Assembly: GCA_031286615.1 (NCBI GenBank)
Contig: JAITUA010000015.1
Location: forward strand, 186,001-250,000
DNA from: Chryseobacterium sp.
Lineage (GTDB): Bacteria; Bacteroidota; Bacteroidia; Flavobacteriales; Weeksellaceae
Direction of reading: 5' to 3'
Length of the DNA: 64,000 nucleotides
Positions 8,681-16,344 of this stretch are shown piece after piece; position 1 is the first letter of the stretch, and each line of letters opens with the position of its first letter. Under the pieces are notes generated by a model. The model worked only from the letters and a program-made list of their open reading frames with translations. It was not told where the DNA came from and ran no database searches. Made by a program: the position numbers and the translations under genes.

Positions 8681-8712
8681 GCCGATAATCTGAAAAGATT
8701 GTCGGCTTTTTT
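8681..8712 (+). terminator. Terminator of the short transcript
   Basis: An 11-bp stem (GCCGATAATCT / AGATTGTCGGC, one G-T pair) with a GAAA tetraloop and a run of six T. Confidence 0.85.
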
Positions 8713-8756
8713 GTTTTCTAAAATCGAGTATAAAAGTAATTGAAATATTAAAAGAT

Positions 8757-8836
8757 AAGAAGACGCAAGACGTCAGATACAAGATAAGAATCATCTGAAA
8801 TCTGAGATCTGAAATCCTATATCTAAAAATCTAAGC
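8757..8836 (+). repeat. Word-like degenerate repeat tract upstream of purM
   Basis: Purine-rich text made of variants of AAGACGCAAGACGTCAGAT and ATCTGAAATCTGAGATCTG. A related tract lies on the other side of purM. No ORF or clear promoter is seen in it. Confidence 0.5.
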
Positions 8837-8840
8837 AGAC

Positions 8841-9833
8841 ATGAGCAACACTTACAAATCAGCAGGAGTAGACAAAGAAGAAGGATACAAAACGGTTGAC
8901 AAGATCAAAAAAGCGGTCGGTGAAACCCACAATTCCAATGTACTGAACCATTTGGGAAGTTTTGGAGCTTTCTATGAGATCGGTGGATACAAAAATCCGG
9001 TTCTTGTATCAGGAACAGATGGAGTAGGAACAAAGCTGAAAGTAGCTTTAGATACTAAAAAATATGATTCCATTGGTGTAGATTGTTTCGCAATGTGTGC
9101 CAATGATATCCTTTGCCACGGAGCAAAACCTTTATTTTTCCTTGATTATCTGGCTTGCGGAAAGCTTGATTCAGAAATCGCTGCAGAAATTGTTTTAGGA
9201 ATGGTAGCAGCTTGTAAAGATAACAACTGTGCATTGATTGGTGGAGAAACTGCTGAAATGCCGGGAATGTACCAGCCTGGAGATTATGATGTTGCCGGAT
9301 TCTGTGTAGGAATTGTAGAAAAAGATCAGATTATTGACGGTTCTACAATCAAACCAGGTAACAAAATTATTGCATTACCAAGCTCAGGGTTCCACTCAAA
9401 CGGATTCTCTTTAGTAAGAAAAGTATTCCCGAACTTTGAAGAAGAATTTGAAGGAAAACCTTTATATGAAACACTTTTAGTTCCTACAAGACTATATTAT
9501 AAAGATATCCATAAAGTATTGGAAGAAGTAAAAGTAAGCGGAATTGCTCACATTACAGGAGGTGGTCTTTACGAAAACGTTCCAAGAATTATTCCGGAAG
9601 GACTTTGTGCTTCTATTGACGAATCAAAAATCAGAATTCCTAGCGTGATGCTTGAGCTTGAAAAGAGAGGTGAAGTAGCCCGTGAGGAAATGTACGGAAC
9701 ATTCAATATGGGTGTAGGTATGGTGATCGTTGTAGATGCTGAACATGCTGAAAAAGTATTACACCTTTTAGATGATGCTTACGAAATCGGAGAAATCACT
9801 GAAGGAGCAGAAAAAATCGATTTGAAATTTTAA
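8841..9833 (+). CDS. purM: Phosphoribosylformylglycinamidine cyclo-ligase (AIR synthetase)
   Basis: A 330-aa protein of normal length. It converts FGAM to AIR with ATP, step five of de novo purine synthesis, in the cytoplasm. Family signatures are present: YKSAGVDKEEGY at the N-terminus, SGTDGVGTKLKVA, the Asp/Asn-rich ANDILCHGAKPLFFLDY, GGETAEMPGMY and SSGFHSNGFSLVR. First gene of a five-gene purine group all on the plus strand (purM, purN, purH, purD, guaA); gaps of 75-160 nt suggest either one long transcript or several promoters. Start ATG 8841 is the only reasonable choice. Confidence 0.97.
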   Translation: MSNTYKSAGVDKEEGYKTVDKIKKAVGETHNSNVLNHLGSFGAFYEIGGYKNPVLVSGTDGVGTKLKVALDTKKYDSIGVDCFAMCANDILCHGAKPLFFLDYLACGKLDSEIAAEIVLGMVAACKDNNCALIGGETAEMPGMYQPGDYDVAGFCVGIVEKDQIIDGSTIKPGNKIIALPSSGFHSNGFSLVRKVFPNFEEEFEGKPLYETLLVPTRLYYKDIHKVLEEVKVSGIAHITGGGLYENVPRIIPEGLCASIDESKIRIPSVMLELEKRGEVAREEMYGTFNMGVGMVIVVDAEHAEKVLHLLDDAYEIGEITEGAEKIDLKF

Positions 9834-9837
9834 ATGA

Positions 9838-9908
9838 CATCAGATTTCAAAACCTGGACATCAGACTGTAAGTCTGTAATCTTGAATCTGAGATCTAACA
9901 TCTGAATA
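9838..9908 (+). repeat. Word-like degenerate repeat tract between purM and purN
   Basis: Contains CATCAGATTTCAAAA and TTGAATCTGAGATCTAACA, closely related in wording to the tract before purM. It fills the whole spacer. Confidence 0.5.
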
Positions 9909-10472
9909 ATGAAGAACATCGTTGTACTCGTATCCGGTTCAGGAACCAATCTGCAGAGAATCATTGATACCATTGAAGCTGGAGAAATTCAGAATGCAAA
10001 AGTATCTTTGGTAGTAGCAGACAGAGAATGTTTCGGATTGGAAAGAGCAAAGAATCACAATATAGAAAACATACTCATTCCAAGAGGAAAGAATTTCAGC
10101 AGTGAATTGGCTAAAGTAATCCCGGAAAATACAGATCTTATCGTATTGGCAGGGTTTTTATCTATTTTAAAATCTGAATTCTGTGAAAACTGGAATGGTA
10201 AAATAATCAATATTCATCCTGCTTTACTTCCGAAATTCGGAGGAAAAGGAATGTGGGGAATGAACGTTCATAATGCAGTAATAGAAGCTAAAGAAGTAGA
10301 GAGTGGGGCCACTGTACATTTTGTAACGCCGGGCATTGATGAAGGAGAAGCTATACTTCAGAAATCTTTTGAAGTAACCGCTGAAGATACTCCCGAAACA
10401 TTGGCTCAGAAAGTTCACCAGATTGAATATGAAATATTTCCGATAGCGATCAATAAGGTCCTTGGAAACTAA
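9909..10472 (+). CDS. purN: Phosphoribosylglycinamide formyltransferase
   Basis: A 187-aa GAR transformylase of the folate-dependent type. It transfers a formyl group from 10-formyl-THF to GAR, step three of purine synthesis. Signatures: VLVSGSGTNLQ near residues 6-16 for phosphate binding, the NIHPALLPKF loop with the catalytic Asn-His, HNAVIEAKEVESGATVH and DEGEAILQ with the conserved Asp. Lies 75 nt after purM and 142 nt before purH; the latter spacer is rich in hairpins. Confidence 0.97.
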   Translation: MKNIVVLVSGSGTNLQRIIDTIEAGEIQNAKVSLVVADRECFGLERAKNHNIENILIPRGKNFSSELAKVIPENTDLIVLAGFLSILKSEFCENWNGKIINIHPALLPKFGGKGMWGMNVHNAVIEAKEVESGATVHFVTPGIDEGEAILQKSFEVTAEDTPETLAQKVHQIEYEIFPIAINKVLGN

Positions 10473-10474
10473 TT

Positions 10475-10590
10475 CCCTTTCTTGGAAAGGGGTCAAAAAT
10501 TAAGAGTTTTTGACGGGATAATTAAAGAAATCTAAGTAAATAAAAGTAAATCCGGAGGTGAAAGACCCGGATACAGTTTGAAATAGCTGT
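10475..10590 (+). promoter_or_regulatory. Hairpin-rich leader between purN and purH
   Basis: Four simple stem-loops can be read: CCCTTT/AAAGGG (10475-10491), GTCAAAAA/TTTTTGAC (10492-10514), ATCCGG/CCGGAT with an 11-nt purine-rich loop (10550-10572), and ACAGTT/AGCTGT with one G-T pair (10573-10590), ending 25 nt before the purH ATG. No T-run follows the last two, so if regulatory they would act on translation or RNA stability. The match to any known riboswitch is not evident. Confidence 0.4.
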
Positions 10591-10614
10591 AAAAAGTAAA
10601 AAATTGAAAGTAAA

Positions 10615-12132
10615 ATGAGTAAAAAGAGAGTTTTAATCAGTGTTTCTGACAAAAGTGGATTAACAGAATTCGCGCAGTTTTTGGAAGCTCAGAATTATGA
10701 GTTGATCTCTACAGGAGGAACGTTCAAACATTTGAAAGACGCTGGTTTAAATCCTATTCAGATTGATGAGGTAACCAATTTCCCTGAAATGTTGGATGGA
10801 AGAGTGAAAACTTTACACCCGAAAGTTCACGGAGGATTGCTGGCTGTTCGTAACAACGAAGAGCACATGAAAACCGTTCAGGAACACGGAATTGGTCTGA
10901 TTGACATGGTGATCGTAAATCTTTACCCTTTCTTTGAAAATGTAAATAAAGACATTTCTTTACACGAAAAAGTAGAGTTTATCGATATCGGAGGCCCTTC
11001 AATGCTTCGTTCTGCAGCAAAGAACTTTGATTCTGTAACGGTAATCACTGATGTAGAAGATTATGCAGCAGTGAAAATTGAAATGGAGCAAAACGGAGAT
11101 ACATACATTGAAACCCGTAAAAAGCTTGCAGGAAAAGTATTCAACCTTACTTCTGCTTATGATGCGGCTATTTCAAGAATGCTTTTAGATGAAGAATATC
11201 CTACCTACTTAAATGCTTCTTACAAAAAAGTTGCTGATTTAAGATACGGAGAAAACCCTCACCAGACAGCAGCTTACTATGTTTCTACTTTCGAGAATGG
11301 AGCAATGAAAGATTTTGAACAGCTTGGTGGTAAAGAACTTTCTTTCAACAATCTTCGTGATATGGACCTTTGCTGGAAAGTAGTTACTGAATTCAAAGAA
11401 GAAATGGCTTGTTGTGCCGTAAAACACTCTACCCCTTGTGGAGTTGCTATCGGAACTTCAGCATTGGAAACTTACCAGAAAACATTCGAATGTGATCCGG
11501 TTTCTATCTTTGGCGGAATTGTTGCAATGAACTATAAAATTGATGCAGCAACAGCTGAAGAGTTAAACAAAACATTCCTTGAAATCGTAATGGCTCCTGA
11601 ATTCGATGAAGAAGCACTTGAAATTTTAAGAAAAAAGAAGAACTTAAGAATTATCAAAATTGTAAACCCTGTTTCTGACAAACAGACCTGGGTGAAAGTA
11701 GATGGAGGTATTCTGGTTCAGGACAATGATACTTACTTCTCAGACGATATCAAAGTAGTTACAGAAGTACAGCCTACAGAAGAGCAGAAAAAAGCATTAC
11801 TTTTCTCTCAGAGAGTAGTAAAATATGTGAAATCTAATGCTATTGTAGTTTCCAACGGAATTCAGGCATTCGGTATCGGTGGCGGACAGGTAAACAGAAT
11901 CTGGGCAACACAGCAGGCGATCGAAAGAGCAAAAGAAAAATTCTCCGGAGATTTAGTATTGGCTTCAGATGCATTTTTCCCTTTCCGTGATGTGGTAGAT
12001 TTCTGCGCTCAGGAAGGTATCAAGGCGATTATTCAGCCAGGTGGAAGTGTAAAAGATCAGGATAGTGTAGAAGCTGCAAATGAGCACGGTATCCCAATGA
12101 TGTTTACAGGTGTTAGACACTTTTTCCACTAA
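10615..12132 (+). CDS. purH: Bifunctional AICAR transformylase / IMP cyclohydrolase
   Basis: A 505-aa two-domain enzyme for the last two steps to IMP. The N-terminal MGS-like cyclohydrolase domain (about 1-190) has [17 protein letters not shown] and [14 protein letters not shown]. The C-terminal transformylase domain carries [18 protein letters not shown] with the catalytic Lys-His pair, and [10 protein letters not shown]. Length is normal for the family. Preceded by a 142-nt leader with several hairpins and followed by purD, which has its own likely promoter in the gap. Confidence 0.97.
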   Translation: MSKKRVLISVSDKSGLTEFAQFLEAQNYELISTGGTFKHLKDAGLNPIQIDEVTNFPEMLDGRVKTLHPKVHGGLLAVRNNEEHMKTVQEHGIGLIDMVIVNLYPFFENVNKDISLHEKVEFIDIGGPSMLRSAAKNFDSVTVITDVEDYAAVKIEMEQNGDTYIETRKKLAGKVFNLTSAYDAAISRMLLDEEYPTYLNASYKKVADLRYGENPHQTAAYYVSTFENGAMKDFEQLGGKELSFNNLRDMDLCWKVVTEFKEEMACCAVKHSTPCGVAIGTSALETYQKTFECDPVSIFGGIVAMNYKIDAATAEELNKTFLEIVMAPEFDEEALEILRKKKNLRIIKIVNPVSDKQTWVKVDGGILVQDNDTYFSDDIKVVTEVQPTEEQKKALLFSQRVVKYVKSNAIVVSNGIQAFGIGGGQVNRIWATQQAIERAKEKFSGDLVLASDAFFPFRDVVDFCAQEGIKAIIQPGGSVKDQDSVEAANEHGIPMMFTGVRHFFH

Positions 12133-12161
12133 TTAAAATAGAATTAAAAAATAATTAGGGA

Positions 12162-12193
12162 TTGTATTTTTAGCATTCAAAATTATATATTTG
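12162..12193 (+). promoter_or_regulatory. Promoter for purD
   Basis: TTG (12162-12164), 21-nt spacer, TATATTTG (12186-12193): a good Bacteroidota-type promoter in the purH-purD gap, giving a leader of about 20 nt. It suggests purD can be transcribed independently of purH. Confidence 0.6.
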
Positions 12194-12220
12194 TAAAATA
12201 AGACTAGATAATAAAAAAGT

Positions 12221-13459
12221 ATGAGAATATTAATCATAGGTGAAGGCGGTAGAGAATCTGCTTTAGCGGCAAAGCTTCAGAATGACTCAAGAATTTCTAA
12301 AATGTTTTTTGCTAACGGGAATGCTACTACCGATGTAATAGGGAAAAATGTTCATTTATCAGAAATCAAAGAACTTAGAGATTTCGCTATTAAAGAAAAG
12401 ATTGATCTTACGATCGTAGGTCCGGAAGCCCCTCTTGTAGCGGGTATCAAGGACGAATTTAAAAAACACGATCTTAAAGTTTTCGGTCCTACTCAAAAGG
12501 TAGCAAGTCTGGAAGGAAGTAAAGCTTTCTCTAAGAAATTTATGCAGACCTATGATATCAAAACAGCTAAAGCGGTAGTATTTGATTCATACAATGATGC
12601 TAAAGAATATATTCAGACTCAGCAATATCCTTTAGTGATCAAGGCAAGTGGTTTAGCAGGCGGTAAAGGTGTTGTTATCTGTGACAACCTTGAAGAAGCT
12701 GAAGCTACCATCCATGACTTCATGATCAGAAGAATCTATGGAGATGCAGGTATTCGTTTAGTTATTGAAGAATATTTACAAGGTTTTGAAGCGTCTATTA
12801 TTGCTTTCTCTAATGGTGACAAACTTTTCCCATGTATCGCTGCAAAAGATTATAAAAAAGCAGGAAACGGAGATACAGGACCAAATACAGGAGGAATGGG
12901 TTCTGTGGCACCAAGCCCGGAATTCACTCAGGAGCATTATGCAGACTTCGAGAAAAACATCTTAGAACCTACTGTTAAAGGTCTTAAAGCTGAAGGTTTC
13001 GGATTTAAAGGAATCATTTTCTTCGGATTAATGGTTACGAAAAACGGAGCTTACCTTCTGGAATACAACATGAGATTCGGAGATCCTGAAACTCAGGTAT
13101 TGATGGCTCTTATGGAAAATAATCTTCTTGATGTAATCCAGGATTGTATGGATGGAAAAGAAATTGAGCTTAAATTTAAAGACGAAAAAGCTGTTTGTCT
13201 GGTAATGTGCTCAGGAGGTTATCCAAGAAACATCGAAACTGGTTTTGAAATCGTAGGAGAAGACAAATTAAAGCACAGCAAACTATTATACGCAGGCGCT
13301 GTTAAGAAAGGTGACAAAGTGGTTTCCAATGGCGGTAGAGTACTGAACATTGTGGCTACAGGAGCTACCTACGAAGATGCCCGCAAAAAAGTTTACGAAG
13401 ATGCAGGTCATGTACATTTCGATTACGGCTTCTACAGAGAAGACATCGGAAAGTTTTAA
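12221..13459 (+). CDS. purD: Phosphoribosylamine-glycine ligase (GAR synthetase)
   Basis: A 412-aa ATP-grasp enzyme that joins phosphoribosylamine and glycine, step two of purine synthesis. Visible signatures: LIIGEGGRESALA at the N-terminus, VGPEAPLVAGI, the ATP-grasp loop KASGLAGGKGVVI, the stretch DTGPNTGGMGSVAP, and EYNMRFGDPETQ with the metal-binding Glu and Asn. Normal length. A terminator follows at 13476, separating it from guaA. Confidence 0.97.
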   Translation: MRILIIGEGGRESALAAKLQNDSRISKMFFANGNATTDVIGKNVHLSEIKELRDFAIKEKIDLTIVGPEAPLVAGIKDEFKKHDLKVFGPTQKVASLEGSKAFSKKFMQTYDIKTAKAVVFDSYNDAKEYIQTQQYPLVIKASGLAGGKGVVICDNLEEAEATIHDFMIRRIYGDAGIRLVIEEYLQGFEASIIAFSNGDKLFPCIAAKDYKKAGNGDTGPNTGGMGSVAPSPEFTQEHYADFEKNILEPTVKGLKAEGFGFKGIIFFGLMVTKNGAYLLEYNMRFGDPETQVLMALMENNLLDVIQDCMDGKEIELKFKDEKAVCLVMCSGGYPRNIETGFEIVGEDKLKHSKLLYAGAVKKGDKVVSNGGRVLNIVATGATYEDARKKVYEDAGHVHFDYGFYREDIGKF

Positions 13460-13475
13460 TAAAAATCATGAAAAA

Positions 13476-13504
13476 AGATTTGGAGTCATTCCAAGTCTTT
13501 TTTT
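13476..13504 (+). terminator. Terminator after purD
   Basis: A 9-bp stem AGATTTGGA / TCCAAGTCT (one G-T pair), loop GTCAT, then T-run. The remaining spacer to guaA holds AT-rich word-like text (for example CTTATAGCCTGACGCC) with no ORF. Confidence 0.8.
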
Positions 13505-13617
13505 GTAAAACAGTTAAATAAGCTATAGACAGTATGCTTATTGCAGTGTAAAAAGCTTATAGCCTGACGCCTATTGCTTAAAGCTCATAATTAATCATTA
13601 TTTATCAATTATCAACA

Positions 13618-15147
13618 ATGAACAACGGTATTATTATTTTAGATTTCGGATCACAGTACAACCAGCTTATCGGAAGAAGAATCCGTGAGATGGGGGTGTA
13701 CTCTGAAATCTTACCTTACAATACACCATTACAAGATATTTTAGCAAAACAGCCAAAAGGAATTATCCTTTCCGGTGGACCAAGCTCTGTGAATGCAGAA
13801 AATGCTCACCTGGTTGAAAAAGAATTGTACGAGCAGGGAGTTCCTGTATTGGGAATCTGCTACGGAATGCAGATGACCGCTCACCTTTTAGGAGGGAAAG
13901 TAAATAAAGGAGAAAAAGGAGAATACGGAAAAGCAAACCTTGAGATCGTTAAAGAAAGTTCTTTATTAAAAGGAGTTACTCAGAACTCTGTAGTTTGGAT
14001 GAGTCACTTTGATGAAGTGGGAGAATTGCCTGCAGGTTTTGAATTGAATGCAAAATCAGGAGTAATTGCTTCTATCTCTAACGAAGAAAGTAAAATCTAC
14101 TGTGTTCAGTTCCACCCGGAAGTATCTCATACAGAAGAAGGAGGGAAAATGCTTGAAAATTTTGTTTTCGGAATCTGTAACTCAGAGAAAAACTGGAAAC
14201 TGACTAACTATATCGAAAAAACAGTTGAGGAAATCCGTGAGAAAGTAGGAGACAACAAGGTGATCCTTGGACTTTCAGGAGGAGTAGACTCTTCTGTAGC
14301 CGCTGTTTTGATCCACAAAGCAATCGGTGATCAGTTGACTTGTATCTTCGTAGATACAGGATTATTGAGAAAGGATGAAGGCAAAAAAGTAATGGATCAG
14401 TATGGAGAGCATTTCCATATGAACATTAAAATGGTGGATGCTAAAGAAAGATTCCTTACAAAATTAGCTGGTGTTGATGATCCTGAAGCGAAGAGAAAAA
14501 TCATCGGAAACGAATTTATCCACGTATTTGACGAAGAATCTCACAAAATTGAAGGTGCTAAATTCTTAGCGCAGGGAACCATTTATCCTGACGTTATCGA
14601 AAGCCAGTCTGTTAACGGACCATCTGCAGTGATCAAGTCTCACCACAACGTTGGAGGACTTCCTGAAGATATGGAATTCGAATTATTAGAGCCATTAAGA
14701 GAGCTTTTCAAGGACGAAGTAAGAAGAGTAGGAGAAGAATTAGGAATTCCTCACCACATGGTATACAGACACCCTTTCCCAGGTCCTGGATTAGGAATCA
14801 GAGTATTGGGAGCTGTAGATGCTGAGAAAGTAAGAATCCTTCAGGAGGCTGACGATATCTTCATCGAAGAATTATACAAAAATGACCTTTACGAAAAAGT
14901 ATCTCAGGCATTCGTTGTACTTCTTCCGGTAAAATCTGTAGGAGTAATGGGTGACGAAAGAACCTACGAATATACAGCTGTAGTTCGTTCTGCAAACACC
15001 ATCGACTTTATGACAGCAACCTGGAGCAGACTTCCTTACGAGTTCTTAGATACTGTTTCCAGCAGAATTATCAACGAAGTAAGAGGAATCAACAGAGTAG
15101 CTTATGATATTTCAAGCAAACCACCTGCAACTATTGAGTGGGAATAA
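13618..15147 (+). CDS. guaA: GMP synthase (glutamine-hydrolysing)
   Basis: A 509-aa enzyme that aminates XMP to GMP. The N-terminal class I glutamine amidotransferase domain has LDFGSQYNQLIGRRIRE, the nucleophile Cys in GICYGMQ, and QFHPEVSHTEEG with the catalytic His and Glu. The ATP pyrophosphatase domain has the P-loop LSGGVDSSV, and the C-terminal dimerisation domain ends KPPATIEWE as usual. It completes the local purine group by branching IMP to GMP. Ends 26 nt before a strong terminator. Confidence 0.98.
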   Translation: MNNGIIILDFGSQYNQLIGRRIREMGVYSEILPYNTPLQDILAKQPKGIILSGGPSSVNAENAHLVEKELYEQGVPVLGICYGMQMTAHLLGGKVNKGEKGEYGKANLEIVKESSLLKGVTQNSVVWMSHFDEVGELPAGFELNAKSGVIASISNEESKIYCVQFHPEVSHTEEGGKMLENFVFGICNSEKNWKLTNYIEKTVEEIREKVGDNKVILGLSGGVDSSVAAVLIHKAIGDQLTCIFVDTGLLRKDEGKKVMDQYGEHFHMNIKMVDAKERFLTKLAGVDDPEAKRKIIGNEFIHVFDEESHKIEGAKFLAQGTIYPDVIESQSVNGPSAVIKSHHNVGGLPEDMEFELLEPLRELFKDEVRRVGEELGIPHHMVYRHPFPGPGLGIRVLGAVDAEKVRILQEADDIFIEELYKNDLYEKVSQAFVVLLPVKSVGVMGDERTYEYTAVVRSANTIDFMTATWSRLPYEFLDTVSSRIINEVRGINRVAYDISSKPPATIEWE

Positions 15148-15172
15148 TCTTTGACTTGAATTTAAAATATAA

Positions 15173-15202
15173 ATCCTGCCCGTTTTGGGTAGGATTTTTT
15201 TG
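15173..15202 (+). terminator. Terminator between guaA and a converging gene
   Basis: Nine-pair stem ATCCTGCCC / GGGTAGGAT, loop GTTTT, then seven T. It abuts the stop codon of the minus-strand gene at 15203. Confidence 0.85.
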
Positions 15203-15505
15203 TTAAAATTGATGATCCGAAAAAATTTTAGAATAATCTTCACTAAAAAAGAACATTCTAGCTATTCCATCATATCTTGCAGTGACAAACTTAATGTTTT
15301 CATGACACTGTTGTTTTATCAGGCAGAAATCATCATGAATTTTTTGTGTTAATTCCTTTACATCTTCAGATCTTGCTATCTCATTTCTAAATCTATACAA
15401 ACTAATTAAATTATCTATTGATAAGGTATGATCAGTAAATGAAATTTTAAAATTTTCCATTTTTGAATCGTATTCCTGAATTTTTTGGTAAATCAACTCT
15501 TCCAT
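15203..15505 (-). CDS. Hypothetical protein, 100 aa
   Basis: Not recognised. A soluble, charged, mostly helical protein with no signal peptide or membrane segment. It begins MEELIYQKIQEYDSKMENF and contains a possible short coiled region (RNEIARSEDVKELTQKIHDD) with two Cys/His-containing segments downstream (FCLIKQQCHENI). Last of three closely spaced minus-strand ORFs (gaps of 29 and 36 nt), so probably their operon partner. Base composition is visibly more AT-rich than in the adjacent purine genes, which may mean recent acquisition. Confidence 0.6.
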   Translation of the reverse strand: MEELIYQKIQEYDSKMENFKISFTDHTLSIDNLISLYRFRNEIARSEDVKELTQKIHDDFCLIKQQCHENIKFVTARYDGIARMFFFSEDYSKIFSDHQF

Positions 15506-15541
15506 AATTTATAATATAATCCTGTCCTTAGATATTTTCTA

Positions 15542-15823
15542 TTAAAATTGTTTCAATGAAGAAATAATAATTATAATATTTATTGTAATTAACAAGCAAT
15601 AAGTTAACTTAAATAGTATATGCTTATGGAAAATAAGATAGTTTAAAAATACTATTCCAGCTAAATATAAATAAACAAGGGTTTTAACTTCCTGAACATT
15701 TATTTCATATGCTGAAAACAAGTTTAAATTATGCGAAATGTTGAGTGACGAGTCTGAATAAAAAATTCTTAGAATAAAAATAATTGAAATGCTAATAAGT
15801 AAAGTTATTGCGTACGGTTTCAT
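15542..15823 (-). CDS. Small hypothetical membrane protein, 93 aa
   Basis: Not recognised. Three hydrophobic segments are visible: residues about 5-22 (YAITLLISISIIFIL), 46-64 (VKTLVYLYLAGIVFLNYLIF) and 70-90 (FKLTYCLLITINIIIIISS). A polar loop rich in Asn and Ser lies between the first and second. Middle member of a minus-strand group of three unknown genes. Very AT-rich coding sequence. Confidence 0.55.
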   Translation of the reverse strand: MKPYAITLLISISIIFILRIFYSDSSLNISHNLNLFSAYEINVQEVKTLVYLYLAGIVFLNYLIFHKHILFKLTYCLLITINIIIIISSLKQF

Positions 15824-15852
15824 CAGCCAATAAAAATATTAATATCGTTTTT

Positions 15853-16344
15853 TTAAACGACATTGTAAAAATAAAAATCTTCAGCAGAAAAAGCATTCAA
15901 ATTTTCCATAAAGTCAAAATAAACATTGTAAATATCAGGACTTACAGAGAGATATGGATTAGAGAGAGTATCAACAATAATGTATTCTATATCATGAAAT
16001 GAATGAAGAATATTTTTTACTTGTAAAGCATATTGACTTTCGATAAAAATAAGAGGATAATTTAAACAGATATATCCGATGGTTTTATTTTCCAGGTGTA
16101 GAACAGATATTTTTTCTATCTCCATTTCTATATCAATACTATAATGAGGTATAAGTGTCTCGATTACAGTGCTGAAATCAGAATGTTTCCAGTAATTATT
16201 TGAATGAACTGCTGTTTGTAAAGTTTCGGTGATATCCACTGTTAAATTTTGTGTAAAATAGTTGGGAAGTACTTTGTATAAGGATGTAAGTGAAATATTT
16301 TCCCTAAATTTAAGTAAAATTACATCAAATGCAAATAGAAACAA
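15853..16344 (-). CDS. Hypothetical protein, start unclear, possibly a truncated gene
   Basis: Not recognised. The frame yields up to 163 aa, but the only upstream start is a TTG at 16344 that lies inside the coding region of the divergent GNAT-nitrilase gene; the first in-frame ATG is about 80 codons further in. A TAATTTTAC box on the minus strand near 16313-16321 would place transcription start downstream of that TTG. Either a non-ATG start is used or the 5' end has been lost. The visible protein is soluble, aromatic-rich and acidic (for example SIDIEMEIEKISVLHLENK), and ends FYFYNVV. First of three minus-strand genes. Confidence 0.45.
   Translation of the reverse strand: MFLFAFDVILLKFRENISLTSLYKVLPNYFTQNLTVDITETLQTAVHSNNYWKHSDFSTVIETLIPHYSIDIEMEIEKISVLHLENKTIGYICLNYPLIFIESQYALQVKNILHSFHDIEYIIVDTLSNPYLSVSPDIYNVYFDFMENLNAFSAEDFYFYNVV

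Noticed and set aside
8590-8712. Possible SRP RNA or 6S RNA
   Set aside because: Length and position did not match: no GGAA-type SRP apical loop with the conserved internal loops, and too short for 6S RNA.
10550-10590. Possible ZTP/ZMP riboswitch before purH
   Set aside because: The conserved pfl-motif core could not be found; only simple hairpins are seen.
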